Assembly: GCF_024868665.1 (NCBI RefSeq)
Contig: NC_079894.1
Span: 3,807,426 to 3,871,425 of the forward strand
Direction: 5' to 3'
Length of the DNA: 64,000 bases
Origin: Triplophysa rosa
Taxonomy: Eukaryota; Chordata; Actinopteri; Cypriniformes; Nemacheilidae
The notes beneath the pieces are model-generated. The model ran no database searches, was not told the origin of the DNA, and saw only the letters and a list, made by a program, of their open reading frames with translations. How positions within the stretch are numbered: the stretch's first letter is position 1; each line of letters starts with the position of its first letter. A program made the position numbers and the translations under genes. Below are positions 37,287-50,900 of the stretch, piece after piece.

Positions 37287-38429
37287 GTAGGAGGTTTGAT
37301 TAATATTTTATGGCAAAACAAGACGGAAAGCGCTCTATAATTTAGACTAGCATTTGAAAAGCAGATGTTGAAAAGCAGATTTATTTATTTGATAGGCTAA
37401 GTGCCACACAAGTGTTCTTGTGAAGATTTTGTTGATGTTTTATCTGAAAGACGACTTGAATCTTGAGCAACGTAAGAGAGGACACTCTCCCTGTTGATTT
37501 GTTTAAAATTTGCTTGAGTCAGTGCATGGACTGACTGTCATTTATGTTGCTACTAGAGATCTATTTGACTCCAGAGTGATTTAGCTGCGAGACGGCTCTT
37601 GGTTTTAATCCAGTAATGTTGAGTCACAAACCAGCAGTGATTAGCAAAAGTTTAGCTTGCTTGATTTCTTCTTGAGGATTTCGGGTTTGATCACAGCTAA
37701 CATGAACATGAACTTTTCGTATTTTCACGGTGTAGATGATTCTCAGTTAAAAGCATTAACCTGAAAATTGTTGGACCAACGCATAGCTTCAAACACCATC
37801 TTTAAACCATTAATATCGATAACCTTTCTCTTTATGAACTCTTGCTGTGCCTTGTTGCTGTTTGTGAGAAAGGTCACATGTATCGAACTCAAATCCGATC
37901 TCTTGTAAATTCAGCTTACTTCTGGGGTATGTTTACATGTTTTGTGGTTTTGAAAATGTTACAAATGTGCAATAACGTTGTTAAAACGTTCACACAGATT
38001 TGTGAAATCATCTAACACACTGAATTACGCATGCCAGGCCAGTAGTTGGCGATGTTTCTCTTTGTAGAGAAACACTACGTGCCTGTGTACATACGCATAT
38101 CCCAGGCTTTGTTGCCGTTGTCATGACAAATCGAGTCTCCTCTCGAAATTGGTCCCCTTTAGGACCCTGCGTGATTCTGTTGCCTAAAAGAACTTCTGAT
38201 GGGTACTCTTTTTAGCGCCTGATTGCAATTCTTACAAACTTACATTATGATTTATGTCGCTAGTACTTTGTTAAAATGACCATTGTTGTCTTTCACTTAA
38301 TGCTTCATATAATAGTACATAAATGAGGCTATGGGTAGTGAAATCAAACAAATCTCGTTCTTACTGTTTTAGTTATTTACTGTAATAAAACCATGCTAAT
38401 TTTGTTGATGTTTTTTGTTTGTTAAGCAG

Positions 38430-38500
38430 ATGTTGACCCAGAAATACTGGCGTGTATGTTACATCAAGCTTATATGCTCATATGTTTTTCGTCAACTTAA
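38430..38500 (+). CDS. possible second exon of the nested plus-strand gene
   Basis: An acceptor (TTTGTTAAGCAG, AG at 38428-38429) is followed by 71 nt that continue the phase-1 frame of the 36785-37286 exon. The joined reading is ETTDDDVDPEILACMLHQ, then AYMLICFSST and a TAA at 38498-38500, giving a 190-aa product. Agreement of phase has a one-in-three chance of occurring by accident and the exon is short, so this is a suggestion only. The mirror copy is at 45094-45164. Confidence 0.25.
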
Positions 38501-39100
38501 ATTTTAACATGTCATTTTAATGCTTTTATTTTACCCAGCGTATTTAGCTCGCTAGAAGCTAACGCAGCTTCAGTTAGTCATACAACAACGTATCGACATA
38601 ACTTTGTGATCAGGCATTACAACTACCTGCTTAATTGGGTCCTAAGCGTACACGATTCACACGGGGACCAAATTTTTCATGACACCGTACATGGATTTGT
38701 ATTTAAATAATATGTCTCCCATGGTCATGGTCAAAAATGGACATCTAATAAAAAAATATTGGTTTTTAGTTGTTTAAAATGCATTTTAATTGTGTCATTT
38801 TAAATTATTAGTCATCTTGAGGGCCCCTTGGAAGTCAGCTGGCGCCCCTGTTGAGAACCACTGCTATAGACTGAACATGTAATACACATGCATGACATCA
38901 CTACTGACCAGTGAAATGGCAAACATTGATACATGAATCTCAATATCTTAGTTAACACATTTCCCTCTTTTAGTTCTGCTTCCTGCTTTCCAACTACGGT
39001 GAAAATTTCACATTGCTGCAACTTTCGCATCACTATTAACATAAATGCTAATTTCCTAGGCTAGCATGAAAGGTCTAATGCTAAATTTTGGATACATCTT

Positions 39101-39552
39101 TAAGAATCAGAAGAATCAGAAGAGCTTTATTGCCAAGTGTGCTTGCACACACAAGGAATTTTCTTTGGTGTTGGAAGCTTCTAGTACAGACATTCAACAC
39201 AATGACAATACAATATAATACGATTTACAGTCTAAAAGATTCTAAATTGTGCATATATAAAATAAAGACTATTTTACAGAAAATGGGGGATAATAACATA
39301 TAAGAGACATTGTACAGGGTAGTATATAGTAGAATAAACATATTAACAGATTGTATGTACACTTGTGCAAATGGATAATTTAGTAAGTAGAGGTAGTGTT
39401 ATATACATGTATACATAAGATGTAGATATAATAAGGCACTATAGTGCACACTATAGGAGTAGTGGAAGTGGAATATTGCTCTTAAGGAGCAGTTATCTGT
39501 TTAGGAGGGAGATTGCCTGGGGGAAGAAGCTGCTTCTGTGTCTGGACCACAT
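39101..39552. repeat. 3' end of a non-LTR retrotransposon
   Basis: Tandem AGAATC tail (39101-39120), then the AGCTTTATTGCCAAGTGTGC and ACACAAGGAATTTTCTTTGG block found in many teleost LINE tails. It ends with GGGAAGAAGCTGCTTCTGTG, the complement of the coding end. It is in antisense orientation on the plus strand. The family (L2 or Rex-type) is uncertain. Mirrored at 44042-44493. Confidence 0.6.
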
Positions 39553-41684
39553 TAAGACCACATTTACGCAATGATTAACAGAAAGGTTTTTCCTTTGTGC
39601 ATTAAAAAGAGCATCAAAACGATCTGCATTTTTCACAGAGTTCAATTTTGCCGTTTACGCAGAGCCGATAAAGGAGTTGTGTTTCAAAATGTACACAGTT
39701 TTCAAAAGTTTGCATTTTCGGTCCGCCAAAACGCCATTGTCGTTTTGGCCCCATAACGGCCAAAACGTAGAAAGTTTTTTATTTGAAAACGGCCTCGTGT
39801 AAACGGCTTATAAATTCAACCTTTGTCTCTGATAAAGTGAATTATCTCTGGTGGTTTAAAATCATTCTATCTAGCTTTAAAGCTTGAATGCCGGTCATCG
39901 GTTGGCTTGGAGTTTATGTCAACAAACTTGCGGCGATTTGACCCCCACCTAAGTGCAACCATTCCAAGTTTTCCTACATTTCTAAGGGAGCTTATTCACC
40001 TCCTTTTGTATGCAAATACATGCTCCTGCCATAACACAAAGATTGTGGGCTTGCCACTTCTTAGCCTTATTACCCTTTGAAAGGATGGGGCAGAGGTGGT
40101 CTGCAGGAGTCATGAGAAAGCATTTCCACTCCAGGAATCTTCTCATCAAGAGCAGAAGTGAGTTTTAAAGAGAGACCGAGAGAGGCAGAGCTAAGCACAG
40201 TGCCTTCAATAAAGCCGATTCTTGTGTTAAAGAGCAATGCTATTAGGGTCTTTTTGGCACATTGGTAAGCAGACGTTCCTCATTTAGATGTGCTAGTCAT
40301 GGGCTGGTAGCTGACAGAAGCGCAGTGGGTGGGGAACGCAGATAAACCTGCGGCTGAAAATGAGACGCTGCTGAATTTGCAATCCCTGTGAGCTCGCAAA
40401 CTGAGGTCATCTGAAAATGTTTGACACGTTTGACATATTGTTCATCTTTTGGGTGAACTGTATCTTCGCCCTCATTATTTTAGAAAAGACACCTAAATCC
40501 ATTGGGTTTCAGACTTTTAGAAGGTGTTAGAACGCACACACAGGAGGAGGCATGTATGTTCCTGTTGGTAGCAGGGGGGTGGAGGTTCGCTGGAGAGAAA
40601 TGCAAATGTTCCAGGCATGTTGACGGCAACCTATTTAAATAAGTAACAATGTCTCTCAGTGGTGGAGTGTTGGGCTGGTGAGGTGAACAAAAGGGTGTGC
40701 TTAGCTCCAGTGCCCGTCCCGTCTGTAACACAGTGAAGGACAAGAATACCACCACTGCGAGTTAATGACAGATGTCGGGCTGTGACAAGTGTGACATTCT
40801 TATGTGACAATAACATTTGATGAGTGGTCGGGATGTAACGATATCAAAATCTCACTGTACAGTAATACCTCGGTATAAAGTCCGGTACGATAATTATTGC
40901 AATATTTAAAACAACAAATGATGACTTGGAAACTTGCCATAAGCATCCTTTTTTCTTTATAGTATAATATGGGTCTAATAACCCTTTTAAAATAAAATAA
41001 TTACACCAAATGCCAAAGGTAACATCTATTATTTTTTCTAACATTCTCTATGTTAGGCCCGGAAGCCCTATCGTTTCATACAGTCATGTGACCACGATAA
41101 TATCGAGACAATTTTGCTATTATCATAACACGATATTGATAATATTGTTACATCCTTAATTAGTAGTAAAATAAGTAATCGTGACACATCCTAAGTGTGC
41201 ACATATTTAAGAAGCTAAATTGATCTTCAGCGCTGATATAAAAAATATTGTTTTTATAGAAATCAGATTTGAATAACATTTTGGTTAGGATAAGGTTAAG
41301 TGTAAGGTCACTTTTTCTTGATTTATATTTTTGTTTGTACATTTTATAATGGAAGTAAATTCACCAAACTGTGAAATAACGCAAATATAGCTTTCGGGAA
41401 TGTTGTGAATGCGAGTAATGAAAATCTCAAATAGATCAAAACTTCTTCAGTGTGGTCACCGTTTGTTCAGTTATTATAGTGTTATATAATATTTTAAATT
41501 GGCTTTTATTTTTAGATTGACAGTTTTTGTTCATTTTAGTTATATTTTTAGCAATTTTGATGCTTTTGTCATCTTATTATTTATTTGTTTCTATATAAGA
41601 TTAATTTATTTCATTTAAGTTTTTATTATTATTATTTTAGTACCTTATTTCAGTTTATCTTTGAGGCAACATTTCGGTTTTGAA

Positions 41685-41783
41685 TGTTTCAGTTTGAACG
41701 GTAATGTACATGTCAGCTGAGAAAGATCTGCTACATATCAAATTAAATTCCAGTTCAATTGCAAAATAACACAAGTGGGTCCA
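41685..41783. repeat. inverted copy of the hAT left flank (empty-site allele)
   Basis: This is the reverse complement of 26660-26758 with one mismatch that I can see. Together with 41677-41684 and the preceding left arm it reads straight through the insertion point with a single TTCAAAAC and no hAT, i.e. the pre-insertion allele. Homology stops at 41784, where hAT sequence begins abruptly. Confidence 0.93.
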
Positions 41784-41911
41784 GCAAAAATGTAGTCAAG
41801 TAGAGAGTAAAAGTTGCTAATATCTTTAATACTCAGTACAACTACAAAGTAGCCAAAAAGATACTTAAGTACAGTAACTAATTACATTTACTCCAATACT
41901 TTACACCACTG
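41784..41911. mobile_element. right end of the Tol2-like hAT element
   Basis: It ends TTTACACCACTG, the inverted partner of CAGAGGTGTAAA at 26767 (one mismatch in 12), and is followed directly by the target duplication TTCAAAAC at 41912-41919. Only about 128 bp is present. It carries the same AAGTA/TTACTC-type subterminal motifs as the left end. Confidence 0.85.
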
Positions 41912-44900
41912 TTCAAAACCGAAATGTTGCCTCAAAGATAAACTGAAATAAGGTACTAAAATAATAATAATAAAAACTTAAATGAAATAAATTAATCTTA
42001 TATAGAAACAAATAAATAATAAGATGACAAAAGCATCAAAATTGCTAAAAATATAACTAAAATGAACAAAAACTGACAATCTAAAAATAAAAGCCAATTT
42101 AAAATATTATATAACACTAATAACTGAACAAACGGTGACCACACTGAAGAAGTTTTGATCTATTTGAGATTTTCATTACTCGCATTCACAACATTCCCGA
42201 AAGCTATATTTGCGTTATTTCACAGTTTGGTGAATTTACTTCCATTATAAAATGTACAAACAAAAATATAAATCAAGAAAAAGTGACCTTACACTTAACC
42301 TTATCCTAACCAAAATGTTATTCAAATCTGATTTCTATAAAAACAATATTTTTTATATCAGCGCTGAAGATCAATTTAGCTTCTTAAATATGTGCACACT
42401 TAGGATGTGTCACGATTACTTATTTTACTACTAATTAAGGATGTAACAATATTATCAATATCGTGTTATGATAATAGCAAAATTGTCTCGATATTATCGT
42501 GGTCACATGACTGTATGAAACGATAGGGCTTCCGGGCCTAACATAGAGAATGTTAGAAAAAATAATAGATGTTACCTTTGGCATTTGGTGTAATTATTTT
42601 ATTTTAAAAGGGTTATTAGACCCATATTATACTATAAAGAAAAAAGGATGCTTATGGCAAGTTTCCAAGTCATCATTTGTTGTTTTAAATATTGCAATAA
42701 TTATCGTACCGGACTTTATACCGAGGTATTACTGTACAGTGAGATTTTGATATCGTTACATCCCGACCACTCATCAAATGTTATTGTCACATAAGAATGT
42801 CACACTTGTCACAGCCCGACATCTGTCATTAACTCGCAGTGGTGGTATTCTTGTCCTTCACTGTGTTACAGACGGGACGGGCACTGGAGCTAAGCACACC
42901 CTTTTGTTCACCTCACCAGCCCAACACTCCACCACTGAGAGACATTGTTACTTATTTAAATAGGTTGCCGTCAACATGCCTGGAACATTTGCATTTCTCT
43001 CCAGCGAACCTCCACCCCCCTGCTACCAACAGGAACATACATGCCTCCTCCTGTGTGTGCGTTCTAACACCTTCTAAAAGTCTGAAACCCAATGGATTTA
43101 GGTGTCTTTTCTAAAATAATGAGGGCGAAGATACAGTTCACCCAAAAGATGAACAATATGTCAAACGTGTCAAACATTTTCAGATGACCTCAGTTTGCGA
43201 GCTCACAGGGATTGCAAATTCAGCAGCGTCTCATTTTCAGCCGCAGGTTTATCTGCGTTCCCCACCCACTGCGCTTCTGTCAGCTACCAGCCCATGACTA
43301 GCACATCTAAATGAGGAACGTCTGCTTACCAATGTGCCAAAAAGACCCTAATAGCATTGCTCTTTAACACAAGAATCGGCTTTATTGAAGGCACTGTGCT
43401 TAGCTCTGCCTCTCTCGGTCTCTCTTTAAAACTCACTTCTGCTCTTGATGAGAAGATTCCTGGAGTGGAAATGCTTTCTCATGACTCCTGCAGACCACCT
43501 CTGCCCCATCCTTTCAAAGGGTAATAAGGCTAAGAAGTGGCAAGCCCACAATCTTTGTGTTATGGCAGGAGCATGTATTTGCATACAAAAGGAGGTGAAT
43601 AAGCTCCCTTAGAAATGTAGGAAAACTTGGAATGGTTGCACTTAGGTGGGGGTCAAATCGCCGCAAGTTTGTTGACATAAACTCCAAGCCAACCGATGAC
43701 CGGCATTCAAGCTTTAAAGCTAGATAGAATGATTTTAAACCACCAGAGATAATTCACTTTATCAGAGACAAAGGTTGAATTTATAAGCCGTTTACACGAG
43801 GCCGTTTTCAAATAAAAAACTTTCTACGTTTTGGCCGTTATGGGGCCAAAACGACAATGGCGTTTTGGCGGACCGAAAATGCAAACTTTTGAAAACTGTG
43901 TACATTTTGAAACACAACTCCTTTATCGGCTCTGCGTAAACGGCAAAATTGAACTCTGTGAAAAATGCAGATCGTTTTGATGCTCTTTTTAATGCACAAA
44001 GGAAAAACCTTTCTGTTAATCATTGCGTAAATGTGGTCTTAATGTGGTCCAGACACAGAAGCAGCTTCTTCCCCCAGGCAATCTCCCTCCTAAACAGATA
44101 ACTGCTCCTTAAGAGCAATATTCCACTTCCACTACTCCTATAGTGTGCACTATAGTGCCTTATTATATCTACATCTTATGTATACATGTATATAACACTA
44201 CCTCTACTTACTAAATTATCCATTTGCACAAGTGTACATACAATCTGTTAATATGTTTATTCTACTATATACTACCCTGTACAATGTCTCTTATATGTTA
44301 TTATCCCCCATTTTCTGTAAAATAGTCTTTATTTTATATATGCACAATTTAGAATCTTTTAGACTGTAAATCGTATTATATTGTATTGTCATTGTGTTGA
44401 ATGTCTGTACTAGAAGCTTCCAACACCAAAGAAAATTCCTTGTGTGTGCAAGCACACTTGGCAATAAAGCTCTTCTGATTCTTCTGATTCTTAAAGATGT
44501 ATCCAAAATTTAGCATTAGACCTTTCATGCTAGCCTAGGAAATTAGCATTTATGTTAATAGTGATGCGAAAGTTGCAGCAATGTGAAATTTTCACCGTAG
44601 TTGGAAAGCAGGAAGCAGAACTAAAAGAGGGAAATGTGTTAACTAAGATATTGAGATTCATGTATCAATGTTTGCCATTTCACTGGTCAGTAGTGATGTC
44701 ATGCATGTGTATTACATGTTCAGTCTATAGCAGTGGTTCTCAACAGGGGCGCCAGCTGACTTCCAAGGGGCCCTCAAGATGACTAATAATTTAAAATGAC
44801 ACAATTAAAATGCATTTTAAACAACTAAAAACCAATATTTTTTTATTAGATGTCCATTTTTGACCATGACCATGGGAGACATATTATTTAAATACAAATC

Positions 44901-47900
44901 CATGTACGGTGTCATGAAAAATTTGGTCCCCGTGTGAATCGTGTACGCTTAGGACCCAATTAAGCAGGTAGTTGTAATGCCTGATCACAAAGTTATGTCG
45001 ATACGTTGTTGTATGACTAACTGAAGCTGCGTTAGCTTCTAGCGAGCTAAATACGCTGGGTAAAATAAAAGCATTAAAATGACATGTTAAAATTTAAGTT
45101 GACGAAAAACATATGAGCATATAAGCTTGATGTAACATACACGCCAGTATTTCTGGGTCAACATCTGCTTAACAAACAAAAAACATCAACAAAATTAGCA
45201 TGGTTTTATTACAGTAAATAACTAAAACAGTAAGAACGAGATTTGTTTGATTTCACTACCCATAGCCTCATTTATGTACTATTATATGAAGCATTAAGTG
45301 AAAGACAACAATGGTCATTTTAACAAAGTACTAGCGACATAAATCATAATGTAAGTTTGTAAGAATTGCAATCAGGCGCTAAAAAGAGTACCCATCAGAA
45401 GTTCTTTTAGGCAACAGAATCACGCAGGGTCCTAAAGGGGACCAATTTCGAGAGGAGACTCGATTTGTCATGACAACGGCAACAAAGCCTGGGATATGCG
45501 TATGTACACAGGCACGTAGTGTTTCTCTACAAAGAGAAACATCGCCAACTACTGGCCTGGCATGCGTAATTCAGTGTGTTAGATGATTTCACAAATCTGT
45601 GTGAACGTTTTAACAACGTTATTGCACATTTGTAACATTTTCAAAACCACAAAACATGTAAACATACCCCAGAAGTAAGCTGAATTTACAAGAGATCGGA
45701 TTTGAGTTCGATACATGTGACCTTTCTCACAAACAGCAACAAGGCACAGCAAGAGTTCATAAAGAGAAAGGTTATCGATATTAATGGTTTAAAGATGGTG
45801 TTTGAAGCTATGCGTTGGTCCAACAATTTTCAGGTTAATGCTTTTAACTGAGAATCATCTACACCGTGAAAATACGAAAAGTTCATGTTCATGTTAGCTG
45901 TGATCAAACCCGAAATCCTCAAGAAGAAATCAAGCAAGCTAAACTTTTGCTAATCACTGCTGGTTTGTGACTCAACATTACTGGATTAAAACCAAGAGCC
46001 GTCTCGCAGCTAAATCACTCTGGAGTCAAATAGATCTCTAGTAGCAACATAAATGACAGTCAGTCCATGCACTGACTCAAGCAAATTTTAAACAAATCAA
46101 CAGGGAGAGTGTCCTCTCTTACGTTGCTCAAGATTCAAGTCGTCTTTCAGATAAAACATCAACAAAATCTTCACAAGAACACTTGTGTGGCACTTAGCCT
46201 ATCAAATAAATAAATCTGCTTTTCAACATCTGCTTTTCAAATGCTAGTCTAAATTATAGAGCGCTTTCCGTCTTGTTTTGCCATAAAATATTAATCAAAC
46301 CTCCTACCGTCATCTGTAGTTTCCCCAGCTTCAGGAGGGGCGTTTATAATTCTGCTAATTCGTCTTGACAAGGACAGCAGAATCCCTGTGAACGTGAAGG
46401 AACTCTGCTCCCGCCCGAGTGGTGGAGTTTCCGTTCGGATTTCGGTCCCTGATACGGAGGCAGATCTCTGACAAGGGATTGAGCTGCGAGATAACCAGTC
46501 GCGATGAACACTAGAATGCTCCATTAGGACGCCGCAGTTTGTCACACTTTTAGGATCAGGGAGACTGTGGACCCTGGAGATAGGAGGATTGGTTGGAGCT
46601 GTTCGGCTGGTTCTGGACCATGTCATGCTCTGGGTTCGCAACTCCTGTCCAAACAGGATCCTTCTGTCTTGTGCGTCCAAGGGTTCCTCGGGGGCCGAAT
46701 TGGATCGGTGCTTCAACCAGGGTCTGCTGAGGAGACGCCAGCGATGCGAACTCTCCCTGCTAGTTGAAAAGCGAGAAGGGCTCCAGTTTGATCTCGTCCG
46801 CTCTGCCATTGTGGCCTTCCGTTGTAAACGGAGGAAAGGAGGAAGGGGAATTTCACAATTGCATCTCAAGTCTTGTTTCGACAAGCTACGCTAGAGCTAA
46901 CCAAGTTATTTAAGCATAATACTGCAAATTTGATGCCCGGCTTGGAAAAATAACGCAGTTGCCGAGATCTCCTTGGTGGAACATGCTGAGCAAATGTGTC
47001 TCGTTTTTCTCAGCACGCAGCAAGATGTCCACTGGCTGCGGCGTGAGCCACCACCACTTCCTGCATTCTGGGTTGCAGCTAGGCTTTCTGGGAGGAAATA
47101 GGTGTCAAAAATATACATGTGCGTAGACACGTTGACTTACGATCCAATCAGCTCACTTGCTGCCCATCCTAGGCCCCAACTTGTGGTTGATCACACCAAT
47201 AACATGTACACAACAGCAAGCCAAAAAAAGCAGGCCAAAAAAACCCTGAGTTCAAAGAATCTGTCCAACAGAATGTGTTATTCCGGTTAATTCTGGGTAG
47301 TGATGAAAAGATTATATATATCAAGTGACAACTGCTTACGAGGAAAACAGAAATTTTGCTGAAAACCAACAAGCAATTTTAAGGGATTTCCCTGAAATCT
47401 GTTATGCAATAGATGGGGAAAATCTCAGAAAACAGACCAAATATGGAGGTTTCACTTTTCAGATTAACGACAAAAAAGGAATCATTTTATTCAAGTGACC
47501 AATAGCATGACCACATCAATTCAACACAACTGTGCATTTTAGACAGACCAATAAATCAATCAATTACAAGAAAACTTGTTTAATTATGTAGTTATATTCA
47601 ACTTAACAGTTTTAGATATTTTGGAGAATGTTGTTAACCAAACAATACTGGGTCCCAGTTGACTTCCATTGTATGAACATAAAACCACTGAGACATTTCT
47701 CATATCATCTTCTTTTGTATTCCACTGAAGATAGAGTCATATAGGCCTTCATGTTTTGAATGATATGAAATTGAATAATTGGGATATAGTGTTTTATATG
47801 GTTAAACAAAAAAAGTTGCGTTCATAAAAAAAAGGTACATGAAAATCAATCCCAGCGGGCAAATATCAACACAGCGAGTTCTACTCATTTCCTTGGTGAA

Positions 47901-50900
47901 AAAAATGTGATGTGCTAGATTATAACTATTGGGTAGCTGTCATGTGAAGAGCGCACAACTGTCTGCTTGTAAACTGCACATGATCTCTCCAAATCATACA
48001 GGTCACCCAAAAAAGTAATTTCTATAGTCAGCCGTCCTTTACTCCTGAGTGCATTTAACGCAGGTGAGCGAAAGACAAAAACAAAGTAATTTCGTTCACT
48101 CTACATCTGCAGAACACGGACTGAGCTACAATTATTATTCTACATGCTAAAGTCGCTGAAGTGATTTCCTGCCTGGTTGGGAATTTTGACACCCCGTGAG
48201 AGTCCAGGCTGGACAGCAGCAATTAACACACGCTTACAGCCATCAAACACGCTGGGTGCATGGAGGCAGCGCATGAAAGCAATCATTAAACACCAGCGCT
48301 GCTGCCAGAGTCAGATTGAGATAAACAGCGCTATCTAACTCCTGCGATCTGACGGAACACCGCGTAAAGTTCACATTTCCTTTCAGTGTTCCACAGTAAT
48401 TATTCCACAAGTCAAACAGCGTTCCACGTGCAGGCCACTGCGATCTCCGGAATGGAGCGTTTATGCGCCACTGATAACATTGGCTGGTCTGACATTGCAA
48501 AGACAAGATATGCAAACTATTATTGTCTCACGGCTCTTTTGAGCCAAGATCACCCTACACATTGTCCACACTGACCGCAGGAAGCGAGGACGCAAGGCCT
48601 CCGGGTACACTTAGCGCCACTTTGTTTTTTGGGTTTATTTTAGCTCTGTACTGTGCCATGCAGAAGGATACCGGGGGGACAGAGGCACGTACGCTCGTAC
48701 ATAAGCCCTTCTGCTAAAAATAACACCTGGCAAGAATTAGCCCAACAAAATATCAAAGAGATCAAAAGGCAAAGGTGAGAAAGAACATACAAGTTGCTAG
48801 CGGTTAATCTGCACTATAGTCTTTCAGATGCATTAAAGGGATCATATGGAACGAATACGTGTTTTTCTGTGTCTTTGGTGTGTTATAAGTTGCCCATGCA
48901 TGTATTAGACACGTAAAATTGAAAATATTAAAGTGTCGGAACAAAAGATGCAATCTATGTAAAAGCGAATGCTCACCCAGACCTGCCTGAAACGGCTTGT
49001 GTAGCCACACCCCCACAAATCTACGTCAGTTCGTGGTATGATTTGACTAAGACCGCCCAAATGTATACGCAAGTAAGGTGGCCGTCAGTACAATTGCTTT
49101 GAAACCTGATGTTCCAAATATGGTAAGAGGCGTTACATTTCCGTCACACGCTTGCAGTATTAGACCAATCACTACGCACTGGTTAACTGGCCAATCATAG
49201 CACACCTCGCTTTTCAGAGCCATGAGCTTTGTTAAAAATCTGCGTGTTTCAGAGAGGCGGGGCAAAGAGGAGATACAAACATGCTCTGTATGTGGAAAAT
49301 ACAGCGTTTTTAAACCTTAAATCATGTATACACATTGCACTACATCTAAAACAAACAATAATATTCGTTTTAGCCATGTCATATGACCCCTTTAATGAAA
49401 ACGAAATTGTAATAATGATGATAAAAGTATTCGTGTAATAAATTAATGCCTGGCAGAAGAAAGCAAGGATTTGCAAAACGATCTTTCCGTGGCAACGGGC
49501 AAGGACAGACCCCCACAAATAGAGCAGGGTGTATTTTTAAACCCTCACACAAAGGTTCACGTCTTGGCTCTGAAATAGGGGAAATCCTGCCGCCCCCAAG
49601 CATTCACCCCAATGCAAAGCCTGCAAGAGAGAGACTGAAAAAAAACTTTCCATCTCCACCTCTGCTCATCCGAGCCCACACAGAATTGGTTGTCAGAAAC
49701 AGCCTGTACACAACATCAGTTTCCAAAGAAGTGCAGAGCGGGAAATGAAATTGCCCTACAAAAACCGTGTGGTTCAAAACACATCTATGACTCTTTGTTT
49801 TCCGTGGAACACAAAAGACGATATTTTGAGAAATGTCTCTGTGGTTTTGTCCATACAATGAATGTCAGTGGGGTTCAATGTTGTTTGGTTATCGACATTC
49901 TTCAAAATATCTTCTTTCATGTTCTGCGGAAGAAAGACAGTCACAGGTTTGGAATGACACGAGGGTGTGTTAACGATGAAATTTGGGTGATCCCTATTCT
50001 CAACAATTTCCTTTAAATGCATGGATCAAGTCATAAAACCATGTGACTTTTTGCTATTTCTGCCAACCACATCAAACCCCAAAGGAAGATAAATCATTTT
50101 GGTGTGAACAGGCCTTTACGCTTGACAACTGATAGAGCTGCGAACTTTAAGCAGAACCGATGAGCTATTGTTTGTGATGCATCTCCGGTAGGCCGATCGG
50201 TGTCATGGGAAACTGATGTCAGCTCTGCTTCACCTGCCGTGCCGGACGATCCTGATGTCACTGATGCAAACTGATGTCAGCTCTGCTTCACCTGCCGTGC
50301 CGGACGATCCTGATGTCACTGATGCAAACTGATGTCAGCTCTGCTTCACCTGCCGTGCCGAACGATCCTCCTCGCTCTCCATCCTACCGAGCCGTTTACA
50401 AAACCTGCTCACTGCACAGCCCTGATAAGATGCTAACAGACAAGGTGGAGTCACACGACTGAATGTCTTTTATAAAATAGATGAGACGCTCCCTGCAAAA
50501 TCACAACGCTGGAAAGATGCGTTTCACAGATGTGCACATGCAAGATACAATGCCTCATACAGTTTGAACAAGTAGTACATGAATAGGCATTTAATGGCAC
50601 GGACGTCGTGACTAGTGAATGACAAACATGCACGGCCAGTACATCCAGACTTCCTTCAAAGTCCTTTTATTATTTATGCAAAGGCACCACATCAATCGAG
50701 CTTATCTCTGACTGAGTGATAACATCTGAAACTTTGCTATTTTTTGTGCAATAACTGTACAGCTTTTTGAGTCGTGGTATTGTAGGAGCGCATTAGCGTG
50801 ATAGACCAGTGGCGCTTCCCACAGCGGGTCTATCAGACTTAGAGGAGCCTGCAGTGCCCGACCCCGTTTAACCGTACTCTATCAAGAAATCAAACAGGGC

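Larger units (their letters stand above)
26977..41684. repeat. left arm of a 14.7-kb inverted repeat
   Basis: Reverse-complement copy of 41912-56617. Pairing positions sum to 83594 along nearly the whole arm and to 83596 next to the centre, because the left arm has two extra bases (an added TA) near 41476. I found 14 single-base differences by eye, in 29.3-34.5 kb, and none in the parts of 35-41 kb that I compared. Inside the arm lie partial TTAA-flanked MITEs (26977-27170, 29848-30140, 33590-33830, 35823-35985), a 58-bp minisatellite (33225-33385), a Kolobok-like element (34203-34757), the unknown Ser/Arg-rich exon and a LINE 3' end (39101-39552). No rasal2 exon is present. Confidence 0.97.
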
